The translations under genes and the position numbers were made by a program. Under the pieces are notes generated by a model. It made no database searches, had not been told where the DNA came from, and saw only the letters and a program-made list of their open reading frames with translations. Positions 40,790 through 50,500 of a stretch of 64,000 nt of DNA are shown here, in pieces. Source of the DNA: Azospirillum baldaniorum (GTDB lineage Bacteria > Pseudomonadota > Alphaproteobacteria > Azospirillales > Azospirillaceae); contig NZ_CP022261.1 in assembly GCF_003119195.2 (NCBI RefSeq), positions 62,001-126,000 of the forward strand, given 5' to 3'. Every line of letters starts with the position of its first letter. The first letter of the stretch is position 1.

Positions 40790-42712
40790 TCAGGTGGTTT
40801 CGGTCATGGTCAGCGCGTGGAAGCCTTGTAGCGCGACGAGCGTGTCCACGTTGCGGTCTCCGTCGCTGTCGATCTCGATGACGGTGCGCTCCATCGCCTC
40901 GACCCATTCATGCCGGAAGCGGATGGCCGGGCCGTCATCGGTGCCGTCGCCATAAACATCCTTGAAACGGTCGTCAGGGCCGTCGCCCACCGCCGCAAAG
41001 AGATCGTATTTCGACACCCGGATGCGGTCGCCGACGTGGAAGTCGAGGATCTCATGGGTCACCGGCTGCGCCGCGGGCTCGAACACGAACAGGTTCCGCC
41101 CGCCGCCGCCGGCCAGCACGGCGGCGTTTCCGCCGACGATGAAATGGTCGTCGCCCTGACCGCCGATCACGGTTTCGAAGCCGGTGAAGCGGTCCTCCCC
41201 AATGGCGACGCCCTGGGCGGTGCCGTTGGCGAGGTCCAGCCGAAGCGCTCCGGTGGAGGCGGAGTAATCGAGCGTGTCGTGCCCTTCGCCGCCGTCATAG
41301 GTGTCGTTCGCGCGGTCGGAGGCGGCCATCACGCGGTCGTCGCCGTTCCCGCCATGCACCACGTCCGCGCCTTCGCCGTCCATGAGCAGATCGTCGCCGT
41401 CTCCCCCGTCGAGCGTGTCGTCGCCGGCGCCGCCGTGCAGAACGTCGTTGCCCATGCCGCCGAACAGTCGATCCTTGCCGTCGCCGCCGGACAGGTGGTC
41501 GTCGCCGTTCCCGCCGAACAGCATATCGTCGCCGTCGCCGCCGGACAGGGTGTCCCGGCCCTCTCCCGCGACGATGTGGTCGTCGCCTCGGCCTCCGGCG
41601 ATCAGGTCGTCGCCGGACCTCCCGTCGATCAGGTCGTCCCCGTCCCCTCCGTCGATGTCGTCCGCGCACAGGCCGCCGAGCAGCGTGTCGTTACCGCCGC
41701 TTCCGGTCACAGGGGACTGGGCGAGCACCGAGATGTAGGCGACCTGCTGGATGGAGACCGCGCCATCGGTGATCTCATAGGTGATGGTGACGCGGCCGAT
41801 GGCGTTGGGATCGCCTTGAAAGATCCAACCGCCCGGCGTCGCTGTCAGCGTTCCCGCCGAGACGGACAGCCCCCGGACCGACAAGCTGTCGCCATCCGGG
41901 TCTACGGCGTTGCGCAACAGGTCGGCGAGGCCGATGGTCAGGCTGGCGCAGTCGGTGACGTCCCTCAGGTGGACCGGCCCGCTCACCCGCGGGGCGCGGT
42001 TGACGGGGGCGTTTTCCTCTTCCGCGTCACCGCCGCCCGCGCCGTCGCCCGACTCCTCGCCTTCGACGTCCGTGGCGGGCGGGGGGCGGTCGGTGCCGGG
42101 GGGAGGCGGGGCGTCCTCGGTCTTCCGATCGCCGCCATCGGGAACGACGGTGGGGCCATCAATGGGGCCGCCGTCGGGACCCTGGTCGGGCGAGGCGGCG
42201 GGCGGCGGGCCATCCGCCGGGCCGGCGGACGCGGCGTTGCCGTTCGTCGCGCGGTCCGCCAGAGGCAGCGGCGACACCGGCCTCCACTCGGCCAGGACGG
42301 TCGGAGGCCGGAGGCCGAAGTCCGGAGTATCGACGAGGCGGAACGGGAAGACGGGCACGGTGTCGGCCGGCGCGCTGGCGGTGCTCCCACCCGTCGCGCC
42401 GTCGGAAGGCGGGGAAGGCGGGGCGTCTGGCTGCTCGTTCTTGGACGGATCTGGCTTGCCGGGTGGCACGGGAGTGGTCGGGGCCGGCGCGGTGCCGCCG
42501 TCCGCTTGGCTTGCCGTCCCCTGCGCCGCCGCCATGCCCTCCTGGGAATGCGCCTCTCCGGAAAGGAAGGATTTCAGGTACAGCGCCAGCCCGGCCAGGA
42601 ACAGGCCCAGCGTGATGGGGACCGAGGAGTGCCGGCCAGCGTCCTTAAAAACGTAGCGGGCGGCGAGTTCGGTCTCCGGCGCCACCGCCTTGGTGCCCTT
42701 GACGCCGATCAT
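40790..42712 (-). CDS. Membrane-anchored RTX/cadherin-like protein
   Basis: 640 residues, overlapping the transporter stop by ATGA. The N-terminus (about 30 residues) is followed by one membrane helix (SVPITLGLFLAGLALYLKSF), so it is probably anchored to the inner membrane instead of secreted by a C-terminal signal. A Pro/Gly/Asp-rich spacer (about 55-255) comes next, then a cadherin-like domain (VNRAPRVSGPVHLRDVTD ... GRVTITYEITDGAVSI) and about nine RTX calcium nonapeptides (GGxGxDxLx; about 345-480). The C-domain (DRIRVSKYDLFAAV ... RTVIEIDSDGDRNVDTLVAL) follows. Encoded between the ABC protein and the adaptor, so it is probably a working part of this secretion system. Confidence 0.8.
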   Translation of the reverse strand: MIGVKGTKAVAPETELAARYVFKDAGRHSSVPITLGLFLAGLALYLKSFLSGEAHSQEGMAAAQGTASQADGGTAPAPTTPVPPGKPDPSKNEQPDAPPSPPSDGATGGSTASAPADTVPVFPFRLVDTPDFGLRPPTVLAEWRPVSPLPLADRATNGNAASAGPADGPPPAASPDQGPDGGPIDGPTVVPDGGDRKTEDAPPPPGTDRPPPATDVEGEESGDGAGGGDAEEENAPVNRAPRVSGPVHLRDVTDCASLTIGLADLLRNAVDPDGDSLSVRGLSVSAGTLTATPGGWIFQGDPNAIGRVTITYEITDGAVSIQQVAYISVLAQSPVTGSGGNDTLLGGLCADDIDGGDGDDLIDGRSGDDLIAGGRGDDHIVAGEGRDTLSGGDGDDMLFGGNGDDHLSGGDGKDRLFGGMGNDVLHGGAGDDTLDGGDGDDLLMDGEGADVVHGGNGDDRVMAASDRANDTYDGGEGHDTLDYSASTGALRLDLANGTAQGVAIGEDRFTGFETVIGGQGDDHFIVGGNAAVLAGGGGRNLFVFEPAAQPVTHEILDFHVGDRIRVSKYDLFAAVGDGPDDRFKDVYGDGTDDGPAIRFRHEWVEAMERTVIEIDSDGDRNVDTLVALQGFHALTMTETT

Positions 42713-44460
42713 GCCGAGGCCCGCACGGCTGCGTGCGCCTCCCCACCGGATGCTGGGTCCGCTGCAGCAGTCTTGGGCCGCAGGATGTCCTCCTTGGGCC
42801 CGAAGGTGGTCATGCGGCCGTTCTGGACCACCGCGACCAGATCGACGGCGGCCAGGGCGCTCGGTCGGTGGGCGATCACGATGACGATCCCGCCGCGGCT
42901 CCGCACGTCGCGGATCGCTGCCGTCAGGGCCGCCTCGCCCTCGCCGTCCAGGTTCGAGTTTGGCTCGTCCAGGACGACGACAAAGGGATTGCCGTAGAGC
43001 GCCCGGGCCAGCCCGACGCGCTGCCGCTGCCCACCCGCCAGCGCCGTCCCCTGTGGGCCGAGTTCAGTGTGGTAGCCATCCGGCAGGCGCAAGATCATCT
43101 CATGCACGCCCGCCGCCTGGGCCGCCGCCACGATGTTGCGGGGGTCGGGTTCCTCCTCCAGCCGGGCGATGTTGTCCTCGATGGTGGTGTCCATCAGCGC
43201 CACCTCCTGCGGCAGATAGCCGATGCTGCGGCCGAGGGCCCCCTCGTCCCACTGGGCGAGGTCGGCGTCGTCCAGCCGAACGCTGCCGCGCAACACAGGC
43301 CAGATTCCGGTCAGGGCGCGGACCAGCGTGGTCTTGCCGCCGCCGCTGGGGCCGATGATCCCGACCGCTTGCCCGGCGCGAACCTCGAAGCTGACGTCGC
43401 TCAGCAGCACCCGGCCCGAGCCGGGGGCGGCCACGGTGATGTTCTCCACCTTCAGCGTGGCGCGCGGCGGCGGCAGTTCCATCGGCTCGGCCGCCTCGGC
43501 CAGGGCGACGGCGGTCTCCTTCAGTCGATGGTAGGCCGCGCGGGCGGCAACCACGCCTTTCCAGTTGCCGATGGCGAGGTCGATCGGGGCGAGCGCCCGC
43601 GCGGAGGCGACCGACGCCGCCATGATGGCGCCCGCCGACAGGTCCCCCTGGATCGCCAGAAACGCGCCGAGCCCGAGCACCGCCGATTGCAGGATCATGC
43701 GCAGCACCCGCGACACCGCGCCGAAGGTGCCGCCGATGTCGCTGGTCCGGGTTTGCAGCGCCAGATGCGCGTCGTTAGCCCGGTTGAAGCGCGCCACGGC
43801 CCGCCCGGCGAAGCCCATGGCCTTCAGGATGTCGGCGTTGCGGGCGTTCGAGTCGGCGATGGCGTTGCGGGTGATCACCGCCTGGTGGGTGGCGCCGCTC
43901 AGCCGGCGGGTCATCAGCTCGGTCACGATGGTCAGAAGCGTCAGGACGAAGGCGCCGCCGAAGGTCAGCGCGCCGAGAAGGGGATGCAGGAGGTAGACGA
44001 AGACGAGGAACAGTGGCATCCACGGCAGGTCGAACAGGGCGACCGGTCCCTGGCCGCCCAGGAAGCCGCGCAGCGTGTCTACATCGCGTCCCCGTTCCAG
44101 CGCTTCCGCGGTCGAGAAGCCGTAGCGCGGCATATCGACGGCGACCTGATGGGCCATCGGGGCGATCTTCCGGTCCAGACGCGCGCCCACCCGCACCAGG
44201 ATCTGCGAGCGGATCACGTCGAACAGCCCCTGAAAGGCGTACAGGCCGATGGCGAGGACCGACATCGCCACCAGCGTCGGCACGCTGCCGCTGGTCAGCG
44301 CCCGGTCGTAGATCTGCATCATGTAGAAGGCGCCCGTCAGGGCCAGGAGGTTGATAATCCCCGACATCCCGAACAGGAAGAAGACGATGCCGCGGAAATC
44401 GTGGAGCAGCCTTTCGGCGTCTCGGCGCTTCGACGCCTTGCGTGACGACGTGGAACTCAT
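42709..44460 (-). CDS. Type I secretion ABC transporter (PrtD-like permease/ATPase)
   Basis: 583 residues. The N-terminal membrane domain opens FFLFGMSGIINLLALTGAFYMMQIYDRALTSGS, a PrtD hallmark. The ATPase domain has Walker A GPSGGGKTT (about 376-384), the Q-loop, signature LAGGQRQRVGLARAL, Walker B VVVLDEPNSNLD and the switch His in IVIVIAHRPS. No C39 peptidase domain, so the substrate is not processed at a leader. It exports RTX proteins from cytoplasm to outside in one step together with the adaptor. It lies 86 nt after the giant peroxidase. Confidence 0.93.
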   Translation of the reverse strand: MSSTSSRKASKRRDAERLLHDFRGIVFFLFGMSGIINLLALTGAFYMMQIYDRALTSGSVPTLVAMSVLAIGLYAFQGLFDVIRSQILVRVGARLDRKIAPMAHQVAVDMPRYGFSTAEALERGRDVDTLRGFLGGQGPVALFDLPWMPLFLVFVYLLHPLLGALTFGGAFVLTLLTIVTELMTRRLSGATHQAVITRNAIADSNARNADILKAMGFAGRAVARFNRANDAHLALQTRTSDIGGTFGAVSRVLRMILQSAVLGLGAFLAIQGDLSAGAIMAASVASARALAPIDLAIGNWKGVVAARAAYHRLKETAVALAEAAEPMELPPPRATLKVENITVAAPGSGRVLLSDVSFEVRAGQAVGIIGPSGGGKTTLVRALTGIWPVLRGSVRLDDADLAQWDEGALGRSIGYLPQEVALMDTTIEDNIARLEEEPDPRNIVAAAQAAGVHEMILRLPDGYHTELGPQGTALAGGQRQRVGLARALYGNPFVVVLDEPNSNLDGEGEAALTAAIRDVRSRGGIVIVIAHRPSALAAVDLVAVVQNGRMTTFGPKEDILRPKTAAADPASGGEAHAAVRASA

Positions 44461-44546
44461 GACGCACCCTATTGGCGGACGGGAAGGACGGCGGGGAGCG
44501 GCTCCCGCGGGCCGGGTTGGGGCCCGCCCGCGGGAGCCGCAGCGCG

Positions 44547-47500
44547 CTAGAGGACAAAGTCGCCGGCGGTCAACTCGTGCGACCCCTTGACGCTGACCTT
44601 GAAGTCGGCCTCGTCGGTCCCGGTCGTGTTGCCCTGGACGACGGTGTAGTCACCGTCCTCGCGGGTTTCGTGGGTGACCAGGAGCTGGCCCTTTCCGGTG
44701 AAGGCGCCGGACACCAGCGTGAAGCTCTGCTGGCCAGCCGCGCAGCCGTTGGCGTCCATGGCGCTGACGTCGATCCGGTCGCCGGGCTGGAAGCCCAGGA
44801 TGGTGTCGCCGTCAGCGTCCGCTGCCGACAGGAAGCGGAAGCTGTCGTTGCCGGCCCCGCCGTCCATCACGTTGACCGCACCGCTCGCCGTGATGACGTC
44901 GTTGCCCGACCCCGTCACGATGTTCTCAATGCCCCACAGGATGTCGCTGCCGGTCTGGGCGCTGTGAACGCTGCCGCGTCCCATCAGGCCGGTGCCGAGG
45001 TCGGCGGTGATGTTGGCGGTGATCGCCGACAGGTCGATCGTGTCGCGCCCGCCGCCGCCGACCATGTCGTCGCCATAGTAGACGTCGTTGCCGTCCCCGG
45101 CCTCCGCCACGATCACGTCGTCGCCGTCGCCGCCGAACACCGTGTCGTTGCCGGTCCCGCCGTTGATGAAGTCGCCGCCGTCGCCGCCCAGGATGCGGTC
45201 GTTGCCGCCGTCGCCGTACAGCATGTCGGCCCCGTCGCCGCCGAAAACGTCGTCGTTGCCGTCCCCGGCGAAGATCACGTCGCGTCCGCCGAGGCCCATG
45301 ATCGCCTCGCCCCTGCCGGTCCCGATCAGCGCGTCCGCGCCGGCGGTCCCCACGATGCTGGCCCTGCCCCCGGCCTCTTCGCCTTCGCCGATTTCGGCGT
45401 CATCGTCCTGGCCGCCGCCATCGCTGCCGCCATCATCATCGTCACCGTCATCATGATCGTCATCGCCGCCGCCCTCGTTCCCCTCGTCTTCGTCCTCGTT
45501 CCCGCCGTCATTTGTGGGCGGTGCGTCGAGGTCCAAAATCTGGCCGTTTGCGGTGCGGACCTGCGGCAGCCCGGTGCCGGAGAAGGCGATGCTGAATCCC
45601 GCGCCGGTCAGGCGGGTCATGCCGTCCTCCGTCCGCTCGACGGTGCAGTCCGACGCTTCGGTGCCCGCGGCCAGCTCGATCACGTCCTGTGGCCGCAGGG
45701 TGCCGACCAGCACGTCGTTGCCGCCGTTGGACCGGAAATGGATGCGGTGGGCCGACTGCAGGCCTGAGATGTCCACCGTGTCGTCGCCGCCGTCGCCGTT
45801 GATCGTGATGGTGTTGAAGTTGAGGCTGGTCGGGTTGAAGTCGCCGACCGTCGTCACGCTGTCGTTCCCGAAACCGGTGTTGATCGTGATCTCCTCGACG
45901 TTGTCGAGTTCGGCGATCACCGTGCCGTTGCGGGTGATGACGATTTCGGTGGCCGGGTTCAGCACGGCGATGCCCATGGCCACTGCGGCCACCCGGCTGT
46001 AGACGACGAAGCTCTCCGCCGTGTTGTTGCCGTTGACGTCGAAACGGTCGTCCTGCCCATCACCGCCATCCACGAAGTCACGCCCGTCCGTGACACCGAA
46101 ATTGTTGGCGAACCAGCGGATGGTGTCGTTCCCGCCACCGGCCAGAATGATGTCGTCGCCGGTACCCGCGTCGATGGTGTTGGCGCTGCCGTTGCCGATG
46201 ACGATGTTGTTCCCGCCGTCGCCGTTCAGCGTGTTGGAGGTGGTCCGGTTGACGGTCACCTGGGCGGTGTCGGTCAGGCCGCCGTCGCTGACGCGGTAGG
46301 TGAAGCTGCCGCCAGCCGTGGCGTTGTCCGTCACGCTGACCGAGCCGGAGCTGCGGACGGCGGTCAGGCCGGACTGGGTCACGATGCCGCCTGTGATCGA
46401 CACTGGTCCTTCCGGATCGGAGTCGTTTGCCAGCAGAGCCCATTCAGGGATGAGGAAAGGCGTGTTGGCGGCCACGTTGGTGAAGACGCTGTCGTTGGAC
46501 GCGGCGGGCGGGTCGTTGACGGCGGTCACCGTCACCGTGGTGCGGGCGACGTTGCTGTCCATCATCCCGTCGTTCACCGTCACCTCGATCATGCGGGGTT
46601 GGGTGTCCGGGTTGTCCGACGTGTTGCGGAAGGAAACGGCCTGGATGGCCCGCTGGTACTCCTCCACCGTGCCGGCGCCCGTCAGGGTGACGGTGATCCG
46701 CCCGGCCACCGAGCGGTCCACGGTTGCGGCGATGGTCCCGGGCAGGGCACCGACCAGCAGGTCGTCGAGCGGCTGGGCGTTGGTCAGCACGATCCGCGCC
46801 GAGGCCAGAACGCCGCTGTCCTCCTCGATCCCCGGAAGGGACGCGATGTCGGTCGCGGCGCCGTTCTCGGTGAAGCTGGCTGCGTGATCCGTCGTCGGGT
46901 TGGCGGCGGGGACCACGAGGTCGATCGACAGGTTGTCGATGCTGACGAACTCGTTCCCGGCGTTGATGGAGGACGCGACGAAGCGGATCGCCGCGGTCGT
47001 CGTGAAGGGGCCCGACAGATCGAAGGCCATGGTGGCGGCCGGGCCGTTGCCTGTGATGGTGCCGATCTGTTCGAACGTCATCCCGTCGCGGGAGAACCAG
47101 ACCGCGACCTGCTCCCCGGCGTCGAGGTTGTCTGGGTTGGCGGTGAAACTCAGCCGCGCGGAGGTCGCCGCCGACAGATCGACGGCGCGGGTGATGGTGG
47201 CGCCGTCGCCCTGGCCGACCAGAAGGGCGCCGCCCGTGATCCGGATCTGGCCCCCGGTGGCCGGCGCTCCGCCGCCGTCGCCGCTCTCCGTCCAGTCCGG
47301 ACCCCAGAAGTGCGAACCGTTGGAGTTGCCATAGCCGCTGCTGCCGAAGCTGTCGGCGTAGTTGCCGCCGGAGTCGTAGGCGTTCAGCGCCAGCGTCGGC
47401 GGGGACAGCGTCACCTCCTGGTCGGCGAAGCGCAGCACCTCGATGTTGCGCAGCGTGTCGGTGCCATCCGAGAGCCGCTGCCGGCCGGTCACCGGATCGA

Positions 47501-50500
47501 CCACGTCGGACACCGTGACATGCTCCACCCGCAGGCTGCCATCGTCGTTGCGCGTGACGACGTAGTTGTCGCGGACGTCCCAATAGACCGCCACGTCGGT
47601 CCCGCTGTCGTCGTGCAGGATCTCCCGCACCGCCTGGAGCTGGCCCGGATTGATGTGGCCGGTCAGCATCCAGGCCGTCAGGGGCCGGGTGACCGGCGCC
47701 CCGTCGATGGTCAGCGTGACGTTGCCCTTCATGCTGTCCACGGTGGCGATCTCGTCCCCCGTGCCGTCGGGATTCGCGCGGATGCTGATGCGGACGTTCA
47801 GCCAGGCGTCGCCGTCGATCACGTCGTCCCCGGCACGGCCCTCGATGACGTCGCCGCCGCCGCCGCCGAGCAGGATGTTGCCGCCGACGAAGGCCATCTT
47901 CTGGGCGCCGGAGCCGTCGGCCCAATAGTTCACCTCGCGCATCATGCCGGGCGTGATGATCTGGTCCAGCCCGGCGATGCGGTCGATGCCGGCCTGATCC
48001 AGTTCGTTGTGGATGAAGTTGCCTTCGGGCGTCGGATCGGCGACGGCCCCGGCTTCCTCGTCCTCGCTGGTGCGGTCGTCGCCGCGCAGCGTGTCGTCGT
48101 GCCGCCAGCCGGACAGCGCCTCCACCTGGCTGAAGCGGTCGCGCAGCACCTCCAGCGGCAAGGTCGTGAACACCTGGACGTTCATGTCGGCGTCGGCGCC
48201 GGTTTCCTGGCCCTTGTGGATGACCCAGTCGTGGCCCCACATGCCGATGTTCTTCTGGATGCCTTCCCCGGCGACCATGATGTCGTCGCCCGAGTCCGCG
48301 TCGTAGTCGGTGTCGCCGCGCCCGCCGTTGATGATGTCGTGGCCGATGATCGTCGAGTTGAAGAAGATGTCGCCGGTGTCGCCCGCGATGTAGTCGAAGC
48401 GCCCGTCGGATTCGACCCAGTCGTTCCCGGCGCCGCCGAAGATCATGTCCGACCCGTCGCCGCCCAGCAGGAAATCGTCCTCGGTGCCGCCCTGGAGGTT
48501 GGACCCGTCGGGGCCGGCGATCAGGAAGTCCTTGCCGGAGCCGCCGAACAGCATCGCCATGCCGCTGCCACCATGGATGACGTCGTTGCCGCCGTCGCCC
48601 TTCAGCATGTCGGTCATGCCGATGTCGGTGCCGGCGTTGGTGATGATGTCGTCGCCCTCGCCGCCGCTGACATGGTCGATGCCGTAGCCGGCCTCGATGG
48701 TGTCGTCGCCGTCGTCGCCCCACACGGCGTCGTCGCCGTCGCCGGCCACGATCTTGTCGTTGCCCTGCGTGCCCTGGATGACGATGTGGGCGTCCCCGTT
48801 GTAGCGGATGTAGTCGAGCGTCCCGTCGCCGTCGAGGTCGCGGCGCTCCACCATCGCGGAGATCGCCTCCAGCGTCGGGTCCTCATGCTCCGGGTCGTCC
48901 CGTCCGGTCATCGCCAGCTGCTTGGCGTGGTCCACGTAGAGGATCAGGTCCGGCGTGGAGAAGATGTCCGCCGGGATCGCCGTCCCCGTCTCGCCGAGGT
49001 CGGTGTTGCGCAGGACCATCTTGGCGAGCGAGTTGTTCTCCAGCTCGGTCAGCAGGTTCAGTCCCTGGGTGCGCGACAGGTAGTAGAAGCGGTCGGCGTC
49101 CTGGAGATTCTCCATCTGGAGTTCGAAGACGAAGGAGAAGGTCGAGCCGAGCATTCCGCCGAAGGCCATCTTCTTCTCGGCGAGGCCGCCGACCCACAGA
49201 TCCACGTCGTCCAGCCCGCCCCGCCGGTCGGCGTAGGCGCCACGCGCGTTCAGGAAGTCCAGCCGGTCGGCGCTGTCCAGCGGACCGATGGTCCGGGTCT
49301 GGTTGGCGATGGGGTCGAAGAAGGTCTCCGCCGTGCCGAAGACCAGGACCATGGCGGCGGCGCGCTTGCCGTCGATGCTGGCCTCGCCCGCGATCAGGTC
49401 GTGCGTGCCATAGGCCGCGATGAAGTTCACGATGGAGGCTGGAGTCTTCAGGTTGAGGGCGAAGTCCGTCCAGCTCTCATAGGGTTTGAGCTGGGTGTCG
49501 CCGCTGGCCATCGCCATGAACTGCGCACGGGCCTCGTTGAGCGTCGGCATGCCGGTGTCGCGGCCGCGGGCGATGTTGATCGCCGCAAGGTCGAGCGGGA
49601 TGCCGGTCAACTGGTTGCGCAGGACGTCGGTCACAAACTCGTCAATCTCCTGGCCGACCTGGGCGGTCATACCGCGCAGGATGGCGCCCGCCGCCTCGTG
49701 GTGATCGACGCCCGCGCCGCCGAACTCCAGCGGGTTGAGAAAGGCGTCGAACAGGTCGATGTCGTCGCGGGTGCCGTCGGCGTTGATCCGGTCGACGGTC
49801 TGATTGAGCATCGAGTGGCCGAAGCGGTAGATCACGTTGGCGAACTCGGCGAAGATCGCCGGGTTCAGCTCCACATCCGGCTGGACCATGAAGACGTCGA
49901 CGTCCGGCTGGATTTTCCGCGCGAACTCCTCGAAGACGAGGTGCTGGTACTGCATCTCGGTCGTGAAGCGCGCGGCCTGGAAGACGCGCTCACCGTCCCA
50001 CGCTAGGGAGGCGAGCTGGTCCGCCGACGGCCAGGCGGTCAGGTCGGGGCCGAGCAGCCATTCGTTGAGGAAGGCCAGATCGCCCGACGCCAGAACGACG
50101 TCCTTGACGTGATCGACGACGCGGTTGTGCTCGGCGTGGAAGATGTGGTGGATTGCCGACAGGCCGATGTTCTCGTTGCCCCGCCCATCGCCCGTGATGT
50201 AGTGCGCGTCGAGCGTCTCGTCGTCGTAGGACGTATTCCGCCCGCGTGTATCGACGCCGCCCGAATAGCCGGCCGCATCATCGGCGTCGGCCTGGAGCAC
50301 GCCGTTTACGGCGACCGGAACCGCGTTGTGGGCGATGTCGTCAAGGAAGGCGGTGCCGGTCCGCAGCGCCGACACGGTCTGGCCATCCACAATGGTGACG
50401 GTGGTGCCGCCGGATCCCATGATCTGCGTGCCGGGCGGCAGTTGGATCGCCGAGGGGTCGAGGGGGTTCGCCAAGTCACCTTCCACCAGGATGGGCGTGC

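Noticed and set aside
41295..41669. The RTX repeat DNA as a tandem repeat element or mobile sequence
   Set aside because: The periodicity is explained by GGxGxDxxx protein repeats in the minus-strand gene.
40910..42997. A long plus-strand open frame opposite the membrane RTX protein
   Set aside because: It mirrors RTX and proline-rich repeats, has no ribosome site and crosses two minus-strand genes.
46599..50006. A plus-strand open frame of over 1100 codons opposite the giant peroxidase
   Set aside because: It is the antisense shadow of repetitive, GC-rich RTX sequence. The product has no domain, and the minus-strand frame has clear peroxidase and RTX motifs.
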